From Glaciecola sp. (GTDB taxonomy: Bacteria > Pseudomonadota > Gammaproteobacteria > Enterobacterales > Alteromonadaceae): DNA of 48,086 bases. The notes beneath the pieces are model-generated. The model made no database searches and was not told the origin of the DNA. It was given only the letters and a program-made list of their open reading frames with translations. A program made the position numbers and the translations under genes. Positions 34,550 to 43,959 of the stretch are shown here, piece by piece (position 1 is the first letter of the stretch; the number at the start of each line of letters is the position of its first letter). The stretch is from positions 1 through 48,086 of the forward strand of contig JAAZVZ010000018.1 of the NCBI GenBank assembly GCA_018623155.1. Reading direction: 5' to 3'.

Positions 34550-35122
34550 CACATCCACACCGAGTTCAAACAAAATGCCGGTGAGCTCTATCAGAGGTAA
34601 ACCCACTAACGTATTTGTATCTCGACCGTTTAAAAATGTGAATAAGGCGATACCTAACCCTTCTGATTTGAAACTACCAGCACAATCAAAAGGTTGTTCG
34701 TTATCTACATAGCATTCAATTTGAGCTTGAGTTAAATCACGAAAACCGACGATAAAAGGCTCAACAATGGTTTTTTCAAATCCTTGCTCGGGTAAAATAA
34801 CACATAAAGAAGTGTAAAAAGTGACGCTTTGCCCACTGCATTGAGTCAGCTGAGCAACTGCATTGTCTCGATTTCCAGGCTTGGTCAAAATGGTATCGTC
34901 GATACAGGCTACCTGATCCGAAGCAATGGTAATGGCGTTGGGTTGTTGGGTGCCGACTACCCATGCCTTTTCACAAGCAAGACGATGAACTAAGGCTTCC
35001 GGAGCTTCGTTTGGATTGGGTGTTTCATCAATATTTGGTGAAACAAAATCAAAAGCGAGCCCGAGCTGACTTAACAATGCATGACGATATTTGGATGAAG
35101 ATGCTAAGATAATGTCTTTCAT
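34532..35122 (-). CDS. yceF: Maf-type nucleotide pyrophosphatase (YceF subfamily)
   Basis: Nucleoside-triphosphate pyrophosphatase of the Maf family. The YceF branch hydrolyses 7-methyl-GTP in E. coli. It is 196 residues. It opens IILASSSKYRHALLSQLGL (substrate-binding SSS-x-x-R), then IDET, then ASDQVA with the catalytic Asp, then KPGNRDNAVAQL and SGQSVTFYTSLCV. The C-terminal block reads GSFKSEGLGIALF and GRDTNTLVGLPL. Its place between rluC and yceD, in reverse orientation to yceD, is the conserved gammaproteobacterial order, which supports the YceF assignment. Confidence 0.9.
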   Translation of the reverse strand: MKDIILASSSKYRHALLSQLGLAFDFVSPNIDETPNPNEAPEALVHRLACEKAWVVGTQQPNAITIASDQVACIDDTILTKPGNRDNAVAQLTQCSGQSVTFYTSLCVILPEQGFEKTIVEPFIVGFRDLTQAQIECYVDNEQPFDCAGSFKSEGLGIALFTFLNGRDTNTLVGLPLIELTGILFELGVDVLQPVK

Positions 35123-35179
35123 GGATGTTAAATCCGTTCAATATTAAGAAAATAAACGCTTCGTAGAACTATATATCCT

Positions 35180-35208
35180 TTGACAGTTGTTGTGCAAATC
35201 TATAATAT
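35180..35208 (+). promoter_or_regulatory. Promoter of the yceD-rpmF-plsX-fab operon
   Basis: TTGACA (35180-35185) and TAATAT (35203-35208) are 17 bp apart; TATAAT two bases earlier is an alternative with a 15-bp spacer. The discriminator is GC-rich (GCGCGCGG), which fits growth-rate control of a ribosomal protein operon. Transcription would start about 35214-35217, immediately before the yceD ATG at 35218. Confidence 0.7.
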
Positions 35209-35217
35209 GCGCGCGGT

Positions 35218-35748
35218 ATGCAGAAAGTTAAATTGCCCAAATACCTTGATCCTATCAAAACCGCCACTAAGCGCTCTGAATATTCAGGTGTGATGGCGTC
35301 GAAAGATATGCCAAGGTGGGAAGCGTCCGTCGCTTCTTGTGATGAGTTTATTCAAGTGGATGTTAAGTTTGCAAAAGACGCGCAGGGTCTTACTTACTTC
35401 CAAGGAGAGCTTAGCACTGAGGCTCAACTTATCTGTCAACGTTGTAATTCAACAATGCAACAAGCGACTCAGGTGGCTTTTTGCTTCACTCCCGTGCAGG
35501 GGAATGAACTTGAGCATGATGAATTACCTGACGCTTACGAACCGGTTGCAGTCAACGAACACGGAGAAGTGAACTTGGTGCAATTATTCGAAGACGAATT
35601 GATTATTAGCTTGCCAATTGTACCTGTTCATGCAGAGAATGAGTGCAGTGTGACGCAAGACGATATGACATTCGGTCAACTTGAACCGGATCAAGAGCGT
35701 GAAAACCCATTTGCGGTTTTACAAAAACTTAAGCGAGACCAGGAGTAA
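35218..35748 (+). CDS. yceD: YceD, 23S rRNA accumulation protein (DUF177)
   Basis: Needed for normal accumulation of 23S rRNA. It is 176 residues, similar to E. coli (173). It starts MQKVKLPKYLDPIKTA, matching the E. coli MQKVKLP start, so the ATG at 35218 is well supported despite the lack of any ribosome site. The two Cys of the ICQRCNS motif are present, as are EPVAVNEHGEVNLVQLFEDELIISLPIVPVH and a NPFAVLQKLK end. It is the first gene of the operon and lies 3 bases before rpmF. Confidence 0.92.
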   Translation: MQKVKLPKYLDPIKTATKRSEYSGVMASKDMPRWEASVASCDEFIQVDVKFAKDAQGLTYFQGELSTEAQLICQRCNSTMQQATQVAFCFTPVQGNELEHDELPDAYEPVAVNEHGEVNLVQLFEDELIISLPIVPVHAENECSVTQDDMTFGQLEPDQERENPFAVLQKLKRDQE

Positions 35749-35751
35749 ATT

Positions 35752-35922
35752 ATGGCAGTACAGCAAAATCGTAAAACCCGCGCTAAGCGTGGTATGCGTC
35801 GTTCACATGATGCTCTCACAGGCGCTACTTTGTCTGTCGATTCTACATCAGGTGAAACGCATCGTCGTCACCACGTGACGGCGGATGGTTTTTACAAAGG
35901 CAAAAAAGTCGTAGGCAACTAA
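35752..35922 (+). CDS. rpmF: Ribosomal protein L32
   Basis: Small 50S subunit protein, 56 residues, starting [20 protein letters not shown], the standard bL32 beginning, and ending KGKKVVGN. Like the enterobacterial form it lacks the Cys zinc-binding residues found in some bacteria. It has a good ribosome site (AGGAG at 35741-35745). It sits between yceD and plsX as in E. coli. Confidence 0.96.
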   Translation: MAVQQNRKTRAKRGMRRSHDALTGATLSVDSTSGETHRRHHVTADGFYKGKKVVGN

Positions 35923-35932
35923 GCTCGATTTT

Positions 35933-36970
35933 ATGTCAGTACTAACCATTGCGTTAGATTCAATGGGGGGAGATCATGGTCCCCCCATTATTATTTCTGG
36001 AGCAGTTAAAGCTCTGCATCAACATCCGCATCTATTCCTTATTCTTTGCGGTGACTCACAACGCATTAATCAAGAACTTAAAGAAGTACAAATATCTATT
36101 TGTAAACGTATTAAGGTCGTTCATTGTCAGGATGTGGTCACGATGGAAGATAAGCCTTCTGTCGCGTTACGACGTAAAAAAGACTCATCTATGCGACGAG
36201 CCATTGAATTGGTTGCTTCTGGAGAAGCTCATGCCTGTGTAAGTGCCGGCAATACTGGTGCTTTGTTCGCACTCGCTGCCGTTTTATTGAAAACCTTACC
36301 TGGAATAAACCGCCCGGCACTCGTTTCACATTTACCTTGTCAGTCTGAAAAATCTGCTTGGTTATTGGACTTGGGGGCGAATATTAGTAATTCAGATACC
36401 ACATTAGTACAAAATGCCGTCATGGGGTCTGTACTGGCACAAACTGTTGGCCATTTTGGTGTGGATCATAATCAATTTGCGCCCAAAGTGGCTTTGTTGA
36501 ATGTTGGAGAAGAGCATAACAAAGGTCATGAAATCATCCATCAAGCCGCAGACAAACTGAAAAAACTTAACAAAATTAACTTCATTGGTTATATTGAAGC
36601 GAATGAAATATTGAGCGGTAAAGCCGATGTCATCGTTACAGATGGTTTTACCGGAAACGTGGCGTTAAAAGCAAGTGAGGGAATTTATACCTTTCTACGT
36701 GAGGAAATTACGCGAATCAGATCCAGTAATTTATGGATGAAGATACTTGTTATGTTGTGTATTCCAATCCTCAAAAAACTCTACAAAAAGATCAAGCCCG
36801 ACCAGTATAACGGTGCGAGTTTGATAGGATTAGCAGGTATTGTGGTAAAAAGTCATGGCAACGCGAACGCAAATGCGGTTGCTTTTGCAATAACCCAAGC
36901 AATACATGAAGTCGAGCAAGACATTCCACACAAAATAAAAACAACAATTGCCAACATATTGCTGGAGTAA
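35933..36970 (+). CDS. plsX: Phosphate acyltransferase PlsX
   Basis: Makes acyl-phosphate from acyl-ACP for phospholipid synthesis, linking fatty-acid synthesis to membrane formation. It is 345 residues, with TIALDSMGGDHGP at the start, then VSAGNTGALFALA and VTDGFTGNVALKASEG, all typical. It starts 10 bases after rpmF and ends 9 bases before fabH. Confidence 0.95.
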   Translation: MSVLTIALDSMGGDHGPPIIISGAVKALHQHPHLFLILCGDSQRINQELKEVQISICKRIKVVHCQDVVTMEDKPSVALRRKKDSSMRRAIELVASGEAHACVSAGNTGALFALAAVLLKTLPGINRPALVSHLPCQSEKSAWLLDLGANISNSDTTLVQNAVMGSVLAQTVGHFGVDHNQFAPKVALLNVGEEHNKGHEIIHQAADKLKKLNKINFIGYIEANEILSGKADVIVTDGFTGNVALKASEGIYTFLREEITRIRSSNLWMKILVMLCIPILKKLYKKIKPDQYNGASLIGLAGIVVKSHGNANANAVAFAITQAIHEVEQDIPHKIKTTIANILLE

Positions 36971-36979
36971 TACTCAATT

Positions 36980-37939
36980 ATGTATTCAAAAATCATTGGC
37001 ACAGGAAGCTATTTTCCCAGTGAGATCCGAAGTAACGCCGATTTAGAATTAATGGTCGACACCTCAGACCAATGGATTACTGACCGTACAGGTATCAAAG
37101 AACGTCGTATTATTGGACCGGATGAAACCGCTGGCACTATGGGTGCACAAGCCGCACTTTCTGCCTTCGAGTACAACCAAATTGACCCCAAATCAATTGA
37201 TATGATTGTATGCGCCACGACCTCCGGAAAAACAGCTCTGCCAAGTACCGCTTGTGAAATTCAACGCATCTTAGACTTGGATGGTATTCCAGCTTTTGAT
37301 GTCGCCGCTGCCTGTGCAGGATTTTGCTATGCGCTCAGTGTGGCTGATCAGTATATCAAATCAGGTATGGCAAAACGCATTTTGGTCATTGGGACAGATT
37401 GTTTATCGCGATTAGTTGACCCCAAAGATCGCTCGATGGTTATTTTGTTTGGCGATGGAGCCGGTGCAACCATTATTGAAGCCTCTGAAGAACCAGGGAT
37501 CCTTTCTACTCACATCCATGCAGCAGGCTCTTATTCTGACTTACTTTACGTGGGTAATCCAACTCGTGGTGATGAGGCATCTGTACACGAAAATTGGGGA
37601 GTGATGAAAGGTAACGAAGTTTTCAAGATGGCTGTTACGAAACTCAGCGAAGTAGTAGAGCAGACTCTTGCTGCGAACGATATGGATAAATCGGATATTG
37701 ATTGGTTGGTGCCTCATCAAGCTAACTTCCGAATTATCAATGCCATTGCTAAAAAGTTGAATATGTCTCTAGACCAAGTCGTTTTAACACTTGAGTATTA
37801 TGGCAACACGTCAGCAGCGACGGTGCCAACTGCCTTAGACACTGCAATACGTGATGGTCGAATTCAACGTGGACAGAATTTATTGCTTGAAGCCTTTGGT
37901 GGCGGTTTTGCCTGGGCATCAGCGTTGGTAAAATACTAA
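36980..37939 (+). CDS. fabH: 3-oxoacyl-ACP synthase III (FabH)
   Basis: Initiates fatty-acid synthesis by condensing acetyl-CoA with malonyl-ACP. It is 319 residues. The catalytic triad is C112 in [13 protein letters not shown], His in [11 protein letters not shown] and Asn in [12 protein letters not shown]. The start [13 protein letters not shown] matches the family. It precedes fabD in the usual order. Confidence 0.96.
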   Translation: MYSKIIGTGSYFPSEIRSNADLELMVDTSDQWITDRTGIKERRIIGPDETAGTMGAQAALSAFEYNQIDPKSIDMIVCATTSGKTALPSTACEIQRILDLDGIPAFDVAAACAGFCYALSVADQYIKSGMAKRILVIGTDCLSRLVDPKDRSMVILFGDGAGATIIEASEEPGILSTHIHAAGSYSDLLYVGNPTRGDEASVHENWGVMKGNEVFKMAVTKLSEVVEQTLAANDMDKSDIDWLVPHQANFRIINAIAKKLNMSLDQVVLTLEYYGNTSAATVPTALDTAIRDGRIQRGQNLLLEAFGGGFAWASALVKY

Positions 37940-37985
37940 ATTACTGCTTTTTTATAAATTTATAAGATAATCTAAAGGATTTTTT

Positions 37986-38915
37986 ATGAGTCAAACCATT
38001 GCGATGGTCTTCCCTGGCCAGGGATCTCAATCTGTTGGAATGCTGGGTGAGCTTGCCGAGCATACTCCTATTATTACTGATACCTTTGCCGAAGCATCTG
38101 ATGCATTAGGCTATGATTTGTGGCAAGTTGTGAGTAACGATGCAAATGGCGAATTAAATCAAACAGAAGTCACTCAACCGGCATTACTTACAGCTTCTGT
38201 TGCAGTTTATCGAAGCTTACAAGAATTAACCGAAGTGCGCGCAAATACACTGGCTGGGCATAGCTTAGGTGAATATACCGCACTAACATGTGCTGGTGTG
38301 TTTTCACTGGCCGATGCAGTAAAACTTGTTCGTGCTCGTGGTCAATTTATGCAAGCAGCTGTCCCTGCTGGAGTGGGTGCTATGTTCGCGATTATCGGTC
38401 TAGATGATGCAAGTATCGAACAAATTTGTACCGATGTATCAGCTCAGTCAGGATTAGTTGTGTCTGCGGTGAATTACAACTCTCCCGGCCAAGTGGTTAT
38501 TGCTGGTAACAAAGATGCAGTAGAGCAAGCTGGAGCCTTATGTAAAGAAGCTGGCGCTAAGCGAGCCTTGCCACTACCAGTGTCAGTACCATCGCATTGT
38601 GCTCTTATGCAACCTGCAGCAGAGCAACTTGCAGCGCTACTCAATGAAATAGAGATGAACAATCCTTTGCTTCCAGTCGTTAATAATGTTGATGTTAAAG
38701 TGAATTTCGAAGTGGATGACATTCGCGATGCACTCGTTCGACAATTATACCGACCTGTGCAGTGGACTAAAACGGTCGAATGGTTATCGGCACAAGGAAT
38801 TACCTCTGTTTTAGAAGTGGGCCCGGGCAAAGTTTTAACAGGGTTAAATAAACGTATTATTAAGACATTGGACTGTAGCAGTATTCATGCTCCAGACCAT
38901 TTAAACGTAGGATAA
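37986..38915 (+). CDS. fabD: Malonyl-CoA:ACP transacylase (FabD)
   Basis: Transfers malonyl from CoA to ACP. It is 309 residues, with VFPGQGSQSVGML near the start, the nucleophile S93 in GHSLGEY, Arg in VRARGQFM, His in SVPSHCALM and Gln11-type residues. A ribosome site (AAAGGA) lies upstream in a 46-bp gap from fabH. It precedes fabG by 4 bases. Confidence 0.96.
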   Translation: MSQTIAMVFPGQGSQSVGMLGELAEHTPIITDTFAEASDALGYDLWQVVSNDANGELNQTEVTQPALLTASVAVYRSLQELTEVRANTLAGHSLGEYTALTCAGVFSLADAVKLVRARGQFMQAAVPAGVGAMFAIIGLDDASIEQICTDVSAQSGLVVSAVNYNSPGQVVIAGNKDAVEQAGALCKEAGAKRALPLPVSVPSHCALMQPAAEQLAALLNEIEMNNPLLPVVNNVDVKVNFEVDDIRDALVRQLYRPVQWTKTVEWLSAQGITSVLEVGPGKVLTGLNKRIIKTLDCSSIHAPDHLNVG

Positions 38916-38919
38916 AATC

Positions 38920-39651
38920 ATGTCGGATAAAAAAATTGCCTTGGTAACGGGCGCCTCACGTGGTATTGGTAAAGCCACTGCATTGGCACTTACTGAACAA
39001 GGGTATTTTGTAGTTGGCACTGCAACAAGTGATAATGGCGCTGCTGCCATTGCGGAATATTTAGGTGACAATGGTGCTGGTCGTGTGCTCAATGTAACGG
39101 AAGAAGGGGCAATTGATGCATTAGTAAGCGACATCACGGCCAGCTTTGGACCCATTGCCGCATTGGTGAATAATGCCGGCATCACACGTGATAACTTACT
39201 CATGAGAATGAAAGACGCAGAGTGGGATGATATTATTCAAACTAATTTAAGTGCGATCTTTAAACTTTCAAAAGCGGTTTTACGAGGCATGATGAAGCAG
39301 CGGTTTGGTCGTATCATTAACGTTGGTTCAGTGGTCGGTTCGACCGGCAATCCTGGTCAAGCGAATTATGCTGCAGCCAAAGCGGGTGTCATTGGTTTTT
39401 CTAAATCCATGGCGCGAGAAGTTGCTTCTCGTGGCATTACAGTGAACGTGGTTGCACCAGGCTTCATTGATACTGATATGACCAAGGTGTTAACCGATGA
39501 ACAAAAAGCGGAGATATTTAAAGATATCCCTGCTAACCGTCTTGGACAGCCACAAGAAATTGCAGCAGCTGTCGCTTTTTTGGCCACTGAGTCAGCGGCT
39601 TATATCACAGGTGAAACTTTGCATGTGAACGGTGGCATGCATATGTCATAA
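38920..39651 (+). CDS. fabG: 3-oxoacyl-ACP reductase (FabG)
   Basis: NADPH-dependent short-chain dehydrogenase that reduces 3-oxoacyl-ACP. It is 243 residues. The cofactor loop is VTGASRGIGKA, then NNAG, and the catalytic Ser-Tyr-Lys is in NVGSVVGSTGNPGQANYAAAKAGV. The C-terminal end YITGETLHVNGGMHM is typical. It is followed by a structured 154-bp gap before acpP. Confidence 0.96.
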   Translation: MSDKKIALVTGASRGIGKATALALTEQGYFVVGTATSDNGAAAIAEYLGDNGAGRVLNVTEEGAIDALVSDITASFGPIAALVNNAGITRDNLLMRMKDAEWDDIIQTNLSAIFKLSKAVLRGMMKQRFGRIINVGSVVGSTGNPGQANYAAAKAGVIGFSKSMAREVASRGITVNVVAPGFIDTDMTKVLTDEQKAEIFKDIPANRLGQPQEIAAAVAFLATESAAYITGETLHVNGGMHMS

Positions 39652-39675
39652 CCATTTCTTGCAGTTTTTAGGCTT

Positions 39676-39721
39676 CTTAACTACCATATTGCTTGCTAGG
39701 TGGTTTGACCACGTAGTTAAG
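39676..39721 (+). repeat. Nested inverted repeat in the fabG-acpP gap
   Basis: An outer stem of 9 bp, CTTAACTAC (39676-39684) with GTAGTTAAG (39713-39721), encloses a small hairpin GTGGT-TTG-ACCAC (39700-39712). No T-tract follows, so it is not a classical terminator. The position, between fabG and the acpP promoter, suggests a processing or attenuation structure. Confidence 0.5.
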
Positions 39722-39733
39722 ACCAATCAAAAC

Positions 39734-39762
39734 TTGCACATATGGCGATTGCCACCTAAACT
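39734..39762 (+). promoter_or_regulatory. Candidate acpP promoter
   Basis: TTGCAC (39734-39739) and TAAACT (39757-39762) are 17 bp apart, 44 bp upstream of the acpP ATG. acpP has its own strong promoter in E. coli as well. An AGGGA ribosome site follows at 39791-39795. Confidence 0.5.
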
Positions 39763-39805
39763 AGCATAGATTTTTTTCCAAAGAACAATTAGGGAATGTA
39801 GAAAA

Positions 39806-40045
39806 ATGAGTAATATCGAAGAACGCGTCAAAAAAATCATTATCGAGCAACTTGGCGTTAAAGAAGAAGAAGTGAAATCTGAAGCGGCATTTGTAGACGA
39901 CTTGGGCGCAGATTCTTTAGACACAGTTGAATTAGTAATGGCTCTTGAAGAAGAATTCGATACTGAAATCCCAGACGAAGAAGCTGAAAAGATCACGACT
40001 GTTCAATCTGCGATTGATTACATCAACGCGAACAGCGACGCATAA
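39806..40045 (+). CDS. acpP: Acyl carrier protein
   Basis: Carrier of growing acyl chains, 79 residues, very acidic. S37 in [12 protein letters not shown] is the phosphopantetheine attachment site. It starts [24 protein letters not shown] like the E. coli protein. It has its own candidate promoter and is followed by a terminator, so it can be made in large excess over the flanking enzymes. Confidence 0.98.
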   Translation: MSNIEERVKKIIIEQLGVKEEEVKSEAAFVDDLGADSLDTVELVMALEEEFDTEIPDEEAEKITTVQSAIDYINANSDA

Positions 40046-40063
40046 TCTAATTTATGTGTGACT

Positions 40064-40089
40064 AAACGGCTCTTAACGGGCCGTTTTTT
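40064..40089 (+). terminator. Terminator after acpP
   Basis: AACGGC and GCCGTT form a short GC-rich stem followed by TTTTTT at 40084-40089, 19 bases after the acpP stop. It may be partial, letting some transcription reach fabF. Confidence 0.8.
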
Positions 40090-40128
40090 GTTTCTATTAG
40101 AATACATTATTTGCTTTAGGAGAATGTG

Positions 40129-41367
40129 ATGACAAAACGTAGAGTTGTCGTTACGGGTCTTGGGTTAATCACCCCCGTTGGCAATGACGTTGCTAGTACT
40201 TGGCAGAACATTAAATCAGGCGTATCTGGCGTGGGTGAGATCACTCATTTTGATGCTACTGAGTACGGGACAAAGTTTGCTGCAGAAGTAAAAGATTTTG
40301 ATGCAACACAATACATCGATAAAAAAGAAACCAAAAAAATGGATCGCTTCATTCAGTTAGGTATTGCTGCAGGAATGCAGGCATTGGATGACAGTGCACT
40401 TACCATTACTTCTGAAAATGCAGCTCGTGTCGGTGTCGCAATTGGTTCAGGCATTGGTGGTTTACCATTGATTGAAGAAAATCATCACAAACTGATCAAA
40501 TCTGGCCCACGACGTGTTTCGCCATTTTTCGTGCCCTCGACCATTACCAATATGGTTTCGGGGTTTTTATCTATTATGCGTGGCTTAAAAGGACCTAACC
40601 TGAATGTCGTTACTGCGTGTACGACAGGTGTTCACAATATTGGCATTGGTGCGCGTGCGATTGCTTATGGTGATGCCGATGTAATGGTTGCAGGTGGCTC
40701 TGAATCCACTATAACTCCGTTGGCTATTGCTGGTTTTGGTTCTGCTCGAGCGCTCTCTACGCAAAATGACCGTCCACAACAAGCCTCTCGTCCTTGGGAT
40801 GAAGCGCGTGATGGATTTGTAATGGGTGAAGGCGCAGGCGTAATGGTACTTGAAGAGTATGAACATGCAATGGCTCGAGGTGCGACCATTTATGCCGAGT
40901 TATCTGGTTTCGGTATGTCAGGCGATGCTTACCATATGACCTCTCCGCCTGCGGATGGTGAAGGCGCTGCAGCCGCAATGCAAAATGCCATTAATGATGC
41001 TGCGATTACACCTGCCCAAATTGGTTATATCAATGCTCATGGTACCTCAACACCCGCTGGTGATATTGCTGAGATCAGTGCAGTAAAAAGTATTTTCGGT
41101 GACGCAGCTAGCGACGTAAAGGTATCCTCAACCAAATCAATGATTGGTCATTTATTAGGCGCGGCCGGTTCTGTTGAAGCGATTTTTACTGTGTTAGCTT
41201 TACGTGATCAGATTGCTCCGCCGACCATCAATCTTGATAACCCAAGTGAAGATTGTGATCTCAATTTAGTCCCTCATGAGGCGCAAAGCATTGATACACA
41301 ATACGCTTTGTGTAATTCATTCGGTTTTGGTGGTACAAACGGCTCTTTATTATTCAAAAAGCCTTAA
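40129..41367 (+). CDS. fabF: 3-oxoacyl-ACP synthase II (FabF)
   Basis: Elongating condensing enzyme that also controls temperature-dependent unsaturated fatty-acid content. It is 412 residues. The active Cys is in [12 protein letters not shown]; the two His residues are in [12 protein letters not shown] and [11 protein letters not shown]; Lys is in [10 protein letters not shown] use the ATG at 40129 with the AGGAGAA ribosome site at 40118; a GTG one codon earlier is in frame. A strong terminator follows. Confidence 0.96.
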   Translation: MTKRRVVVTGLGLITPVGNDVASTWQNIKSGVSGVGEITHFDATEYGTKFAAEVKDFDATQYIDKKETKKMDRFIQLGIAAGMQALDDSALTITSENAARVGVAIGSGIGGLPLIEENHHKLIKSGPRRVSPFFVPSTITNMVSGFLSIMRGLKGPNLNVVTACTTGVHNIGIGARAIAYGDADVMVAGGSESTITPLAIAGFGSARALSTQNDRPQQASRPWDEARDGFVMGEGAGVMVLEEYEHAMARGATIYAELSGFGMSGDAYHMTSPPADGEGAAAAMQNAINDAAITPAQIGYINAHGTSTPAGDIAEISAVKSIFGDAASDVKVSSTKSMIGHLLGAAGSVEAIFTVLALRDQIAPPTINLDNPSEDCDLNLVPHEAQSIDTQYALCNSFGFGGTNGSLLFKKP

Positions 41368-41390
41368 TCACTGAATACAATTTTTGATAA

Positions 41391-41423
41391 AACGCCATTG
41401 TTATTTCGCAATGGCGTTTTTTT
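41391..41423 (+). terminator. Strong terminator after fabF
   Basis: AACGCCATTG and CAATGGCGTT make a perfect 10-bp stem with an 8-base loop, followed by a run of seven T. It separates the fatty-acid genes from the pabC-mltG-tmk-holB-tatD group. Confidence 0.92.
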
Positions 41424-41464
41424 ATGTCGTGTTTATGCGTATGATAGAGGAATCGTAGTAAAGT

Positions 41465-42325
41465 GTGCCTGTTATGCAAATAATCTGTGACGATGCGTCT
41501 CTAACATCTAATCGAAATTTTAATTATGGCGACGGCTGTTTTACCACAATGCGTGTGGTATGTGGTCAAGTCGAATTTTTATCGGCCCATTTACAACGCC
41601 TACAAAATGACTCGGCGATGTTAATGATTTTGAATGTAGACTGGTCGAGCTTAACCTCAGTAATTGAAAATACCGCCAAAGACATGCATCAAGGCGTACT
41701 GAAAGTGCTCATTTGTCGAGGCCAAGGTGGGCGGGGGTACGATCCCTCAGGCGTGGAAGACGTTCTGGTGTATTGTTCACAGTATCCTATGCCAAATGTC
41801 AGTCTTGAGCCTCTATCCATTGCTATTGCTGAAGGCTATCTCAGCACACAGCCTATGCTTGCAGGGGCCAAACACTGTAATCGATTAGAAAATGTGTTAT
41901 TCAAACAACAAGCCAATAGCCTGTCTGTGGATGATGTCATTTGTTTAGATCACAAACAAAATGTGATTGAAGCTTCAAGTGCCAATATTTTGTGGCATTA
42001 TCAAGGACAATGGCATGTACCAGAGATTGAGAATGCAGGTGTTGCAGGAATTTTACGGGCTCAATTAATTGCATCGTTTAAACTGTTTAATGTCCCATTT
42101 GCAGTTGGAAAATACAGTGTCAACGATTTAACAAAAGCCGATACACTCGTTTTGTGTAATTGTGTGAGACACCTGCAAGCCGTCGCAAAGCTGTATTTAC
42201 CGGTCAATTGTTCTCAAAATGATATCGATGTGTTGGCAGACAAAACAATTTGTTTTCCAAATAGTGAATTCGATAGACTGCAACAACATTGGCAGGCATA
42301 TATCAGTCAAATGATTCAAAGGTAG
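41465..42325 (+). CDS. pabC: Aminodeoxychorismate lyase (PabC)
   Basis: PLP enzyme that releases p-aminobenzoate for folate synthesis. It is 286 residues. The fold-IV aminotransferase pattern is visible: NYGDGCFTTMRV, then a LICRGQGGRGYDP loop, the PLP Lys in AGAKHCNRLENVLF, and EASSANILW. The start is uncertain. I give the GTG at 41465, with AGAGG 14 bases upstream; an ATG three codons later has no ribosome site. The gene is 3 bases from mltG. Position after fabF is conserved. Confidence 0.9.
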   Translation: MPVMQIICDDASLTSNRNFNYGDGCFTTMRVVCGQVEFLSAHLQRLQNDSAMLMILNVDWSSLTSVIENTAKDMHQGVLKVLICRGQGGRGYDPSGVEDVLVYCSQYPMPNVSLEPLSIAIAEGYLSTQPMLAGAKHCNRLENVLFKQQANSLSVDDVICLDHKQNVIEASSANILWHYQGQWHVPEIENAGVAGILRAQLIASFKLFNVPFAVGKYSVNDLTKADTLVLCNCVRHLQAVAKLYLPVNCSQNDIDVLADKTICFPNSEFDRLQQHWQAYISQMIQR

Positions 42326-42328
42326 TGT

Positions 42329-43306
42329 ATGAAGTCATTTGTTACTGGTTTATGTATCTTGTGTATTGTTTTCTGTGTTGCTCTTGGTATCTCTTATAGT
42401 GCTATACCCCTCAACAAAGTGCGCGTGTCTGATACTACAATCATAACTATTTCTCCTGGTACATCAGCCTATCAGGTCATGGCGAGGTTACAAAACCAAC
42501 CCTTATCATTTTTGGATAAAATATGGCTAAAGTGGCACCCTGAATATCAAAATATCAAAGCGGGTGTTTACCAAGTTGATTCCTCAATGACACTCAGTCA
42601 CGCGTTGCGTTTAATCGTTACGGGGGATGTGCTCACTCAAAGTGTAACATTGATTGAAGGGCAAACATTACGTCAATGGTTAGAACAATTGGAAAAGGTA
42701 GAAGGGTTAGTAATGGATGTGTCTTATGAACAAGACGCATGGCACTATTATGATGCTGAAAGAGATTATAAAGAGGGTTATTTATTAGCTAACACGTATC
42801 AGTACAATCACGGAAGTCGTGTTTCGAATTTGTTTAAAAGAGCAGAAAAAAAGCAATTAACCGTTATTGAGCAACTTTTATCAGAGGCTTCTCTTCCACC
42901 TGAAATCAACAATATCGACGAGTGGATAACCTTGGCGTCAATTATTGAAAAGGAGACGGGTCAGGAGGATGAACGCGGCCTGATTGCTGGTGTATTCTTG
43001 AACCGTTTACGCTTAGGGATGCGATTACAAACTGATCCAACAGTCATTTATGGTATCGGACCAAGTTTTAATGGCAACATTACTCGTCAAGATCTCAGGA
43101 CAAAAACGAGTCATAATACCTACCGTATCGACGGCTTACCTCCTACTCCCATTGCTGCACCCAGTGAAGCGAGCTTAAAAGCTGTATTGTATCCTGATGA
43201 TACCGAAGCGCTGTATTTTGTTGCCAAAGGTGATGGTAGTCATCATTTTTCAAAAACATTGGCAGAACACAATGCAGCTGTGAGAAAATACCAATTAAAT
43301 AAATAA
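42329..43306 (+). CDS. mltG: Endolytic murein transglycosylase MltG (YceG)
   Basis: Inner-membrane lytic transglycosylase that cuts nascent glycan strands. It is 325 residues: an N-terminal membrane anchor (about 5-24), a LysM-like part, and the YceG domain with the catalytic Glu in WITLASIIEKETG. LQTDPTVIYGIG, YRIDGLPPTPIAAPS and LYFVAKGDGSHHFSKTLAEHN follow. Adjacent genes are in the same direction with short gaps. Confidence 0.94.
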   Translation: MKSFVTGLCILCIVFCVALGISYSAIPLNKVRVSDTTIITISPGTSAYQVMARLQNQPLSFLDKIWLKWHPEYQNIKAGVYQVDSSMTLSHALRLIVTGDVLTQSVTLIEGQTLRQWLEQLEKVEGLVMDVSYEQDAWHYYDAERDYKEGYLLANTYQYNHGSRVSNLFKRAEKKQLTVIEQLLSEASLPPEINNIDEWITLASIIEKETGQEDERGLIAGVFLNRLRLGMRLQTDPTVIYGIGPSFNGNITRQDLRTKTSHNTYRIDGLPPTPIAAPSEASLKAVLYPDDTEALYFVAKGDGSHHFSKTLAEHNAAVRKYQLNK

Positions 43307-43324
43307 AAGAATTAAGTGACGATA

Positions 43325-43957
43325 ATGCAGGGACAATTTATTGTGGTTGAAGGCCTTGAAGGGGCTGGCAAGAGTACGGTTATCGAAACCATTGGTGAAG
43401 TATTGCAAAAGGCGGGGAAATCCGTCGTGCGAACTCGAGAGCCAGGTGGAACACCTTTAGCAGAAGCTTTAAGAGATTGTGTCAAACAAGATTGGGCAGA
43501 AACCGTGACCACGACCACAGAATTGTGCTTAATGTATGCTGCTCGTTCCCAATTACTCGAAAACGTTATTACTCCTGCGCTCAATCAAGGCCAATGGGTA
43601 TTGGCAGATCGTCATGATTGGTCATCCGTTGCTTACCAAGGGGGAGGGCGCCAAATCCCGATGGATGAGATAGATAGTTTACGCGCTATTACATTAAAAG
43701 GAGTGAAGCCTGACTTTACTATTTTGTTGGATATTGACCCGGCTCTAGGTTTAACTCGTGCAAGCCAACGTGGTCAACTCGACCGAATTGAGCAATCTGG
43801 ATTAGCATTTTTTGCTCGAACTAGACAGAAGTACTTAGAACTTGCAGACCAACAGTGTGATCGTTCGGTAGTAATTGATGCCAGTCAAACTGTCGATGCG
43901 GTACAGAGTGATGTCCTTCTAGCCTTGCATCGCTATCTTGGCGAGGATATGGATTAA
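43325..43957 (+). CDS. tmk: Thymidylate kinase
   Basis: Phosphorylates dTMP to dTDP. It is 210 residues if started at the ATG at 43325; an in-frame GTG lies three codons upstream. The P-loop EGLEGAGKST is followed by REPGGTPLAEALR (DR/REPGGT motif), LADRHDWSSVAYQGGGR and LDIDPALGLTRASQRGQLDRIE (lid). It lies 2 bases before holB. Confidence 0.95.
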   Translation: MQGQFIVVEGLEGAGKSTVIETIGEVLQKAGKSVVRTREPGGTPLAEALRDCVKQDWAETVTTTTELCLMYAARSQLLENVITPALNQGQWVLADRHDWSSVAYQGGGRQIPMDEIDSLRAITLKGVKPDFTILLDIDPALGLTRASQRGQLDRIEQSGLAFFARTRQKYLELADQQCDRSVVIDASQTVDAVQSDVLLALHRYLGEDMD

Positions 43958-43959
43958 AT

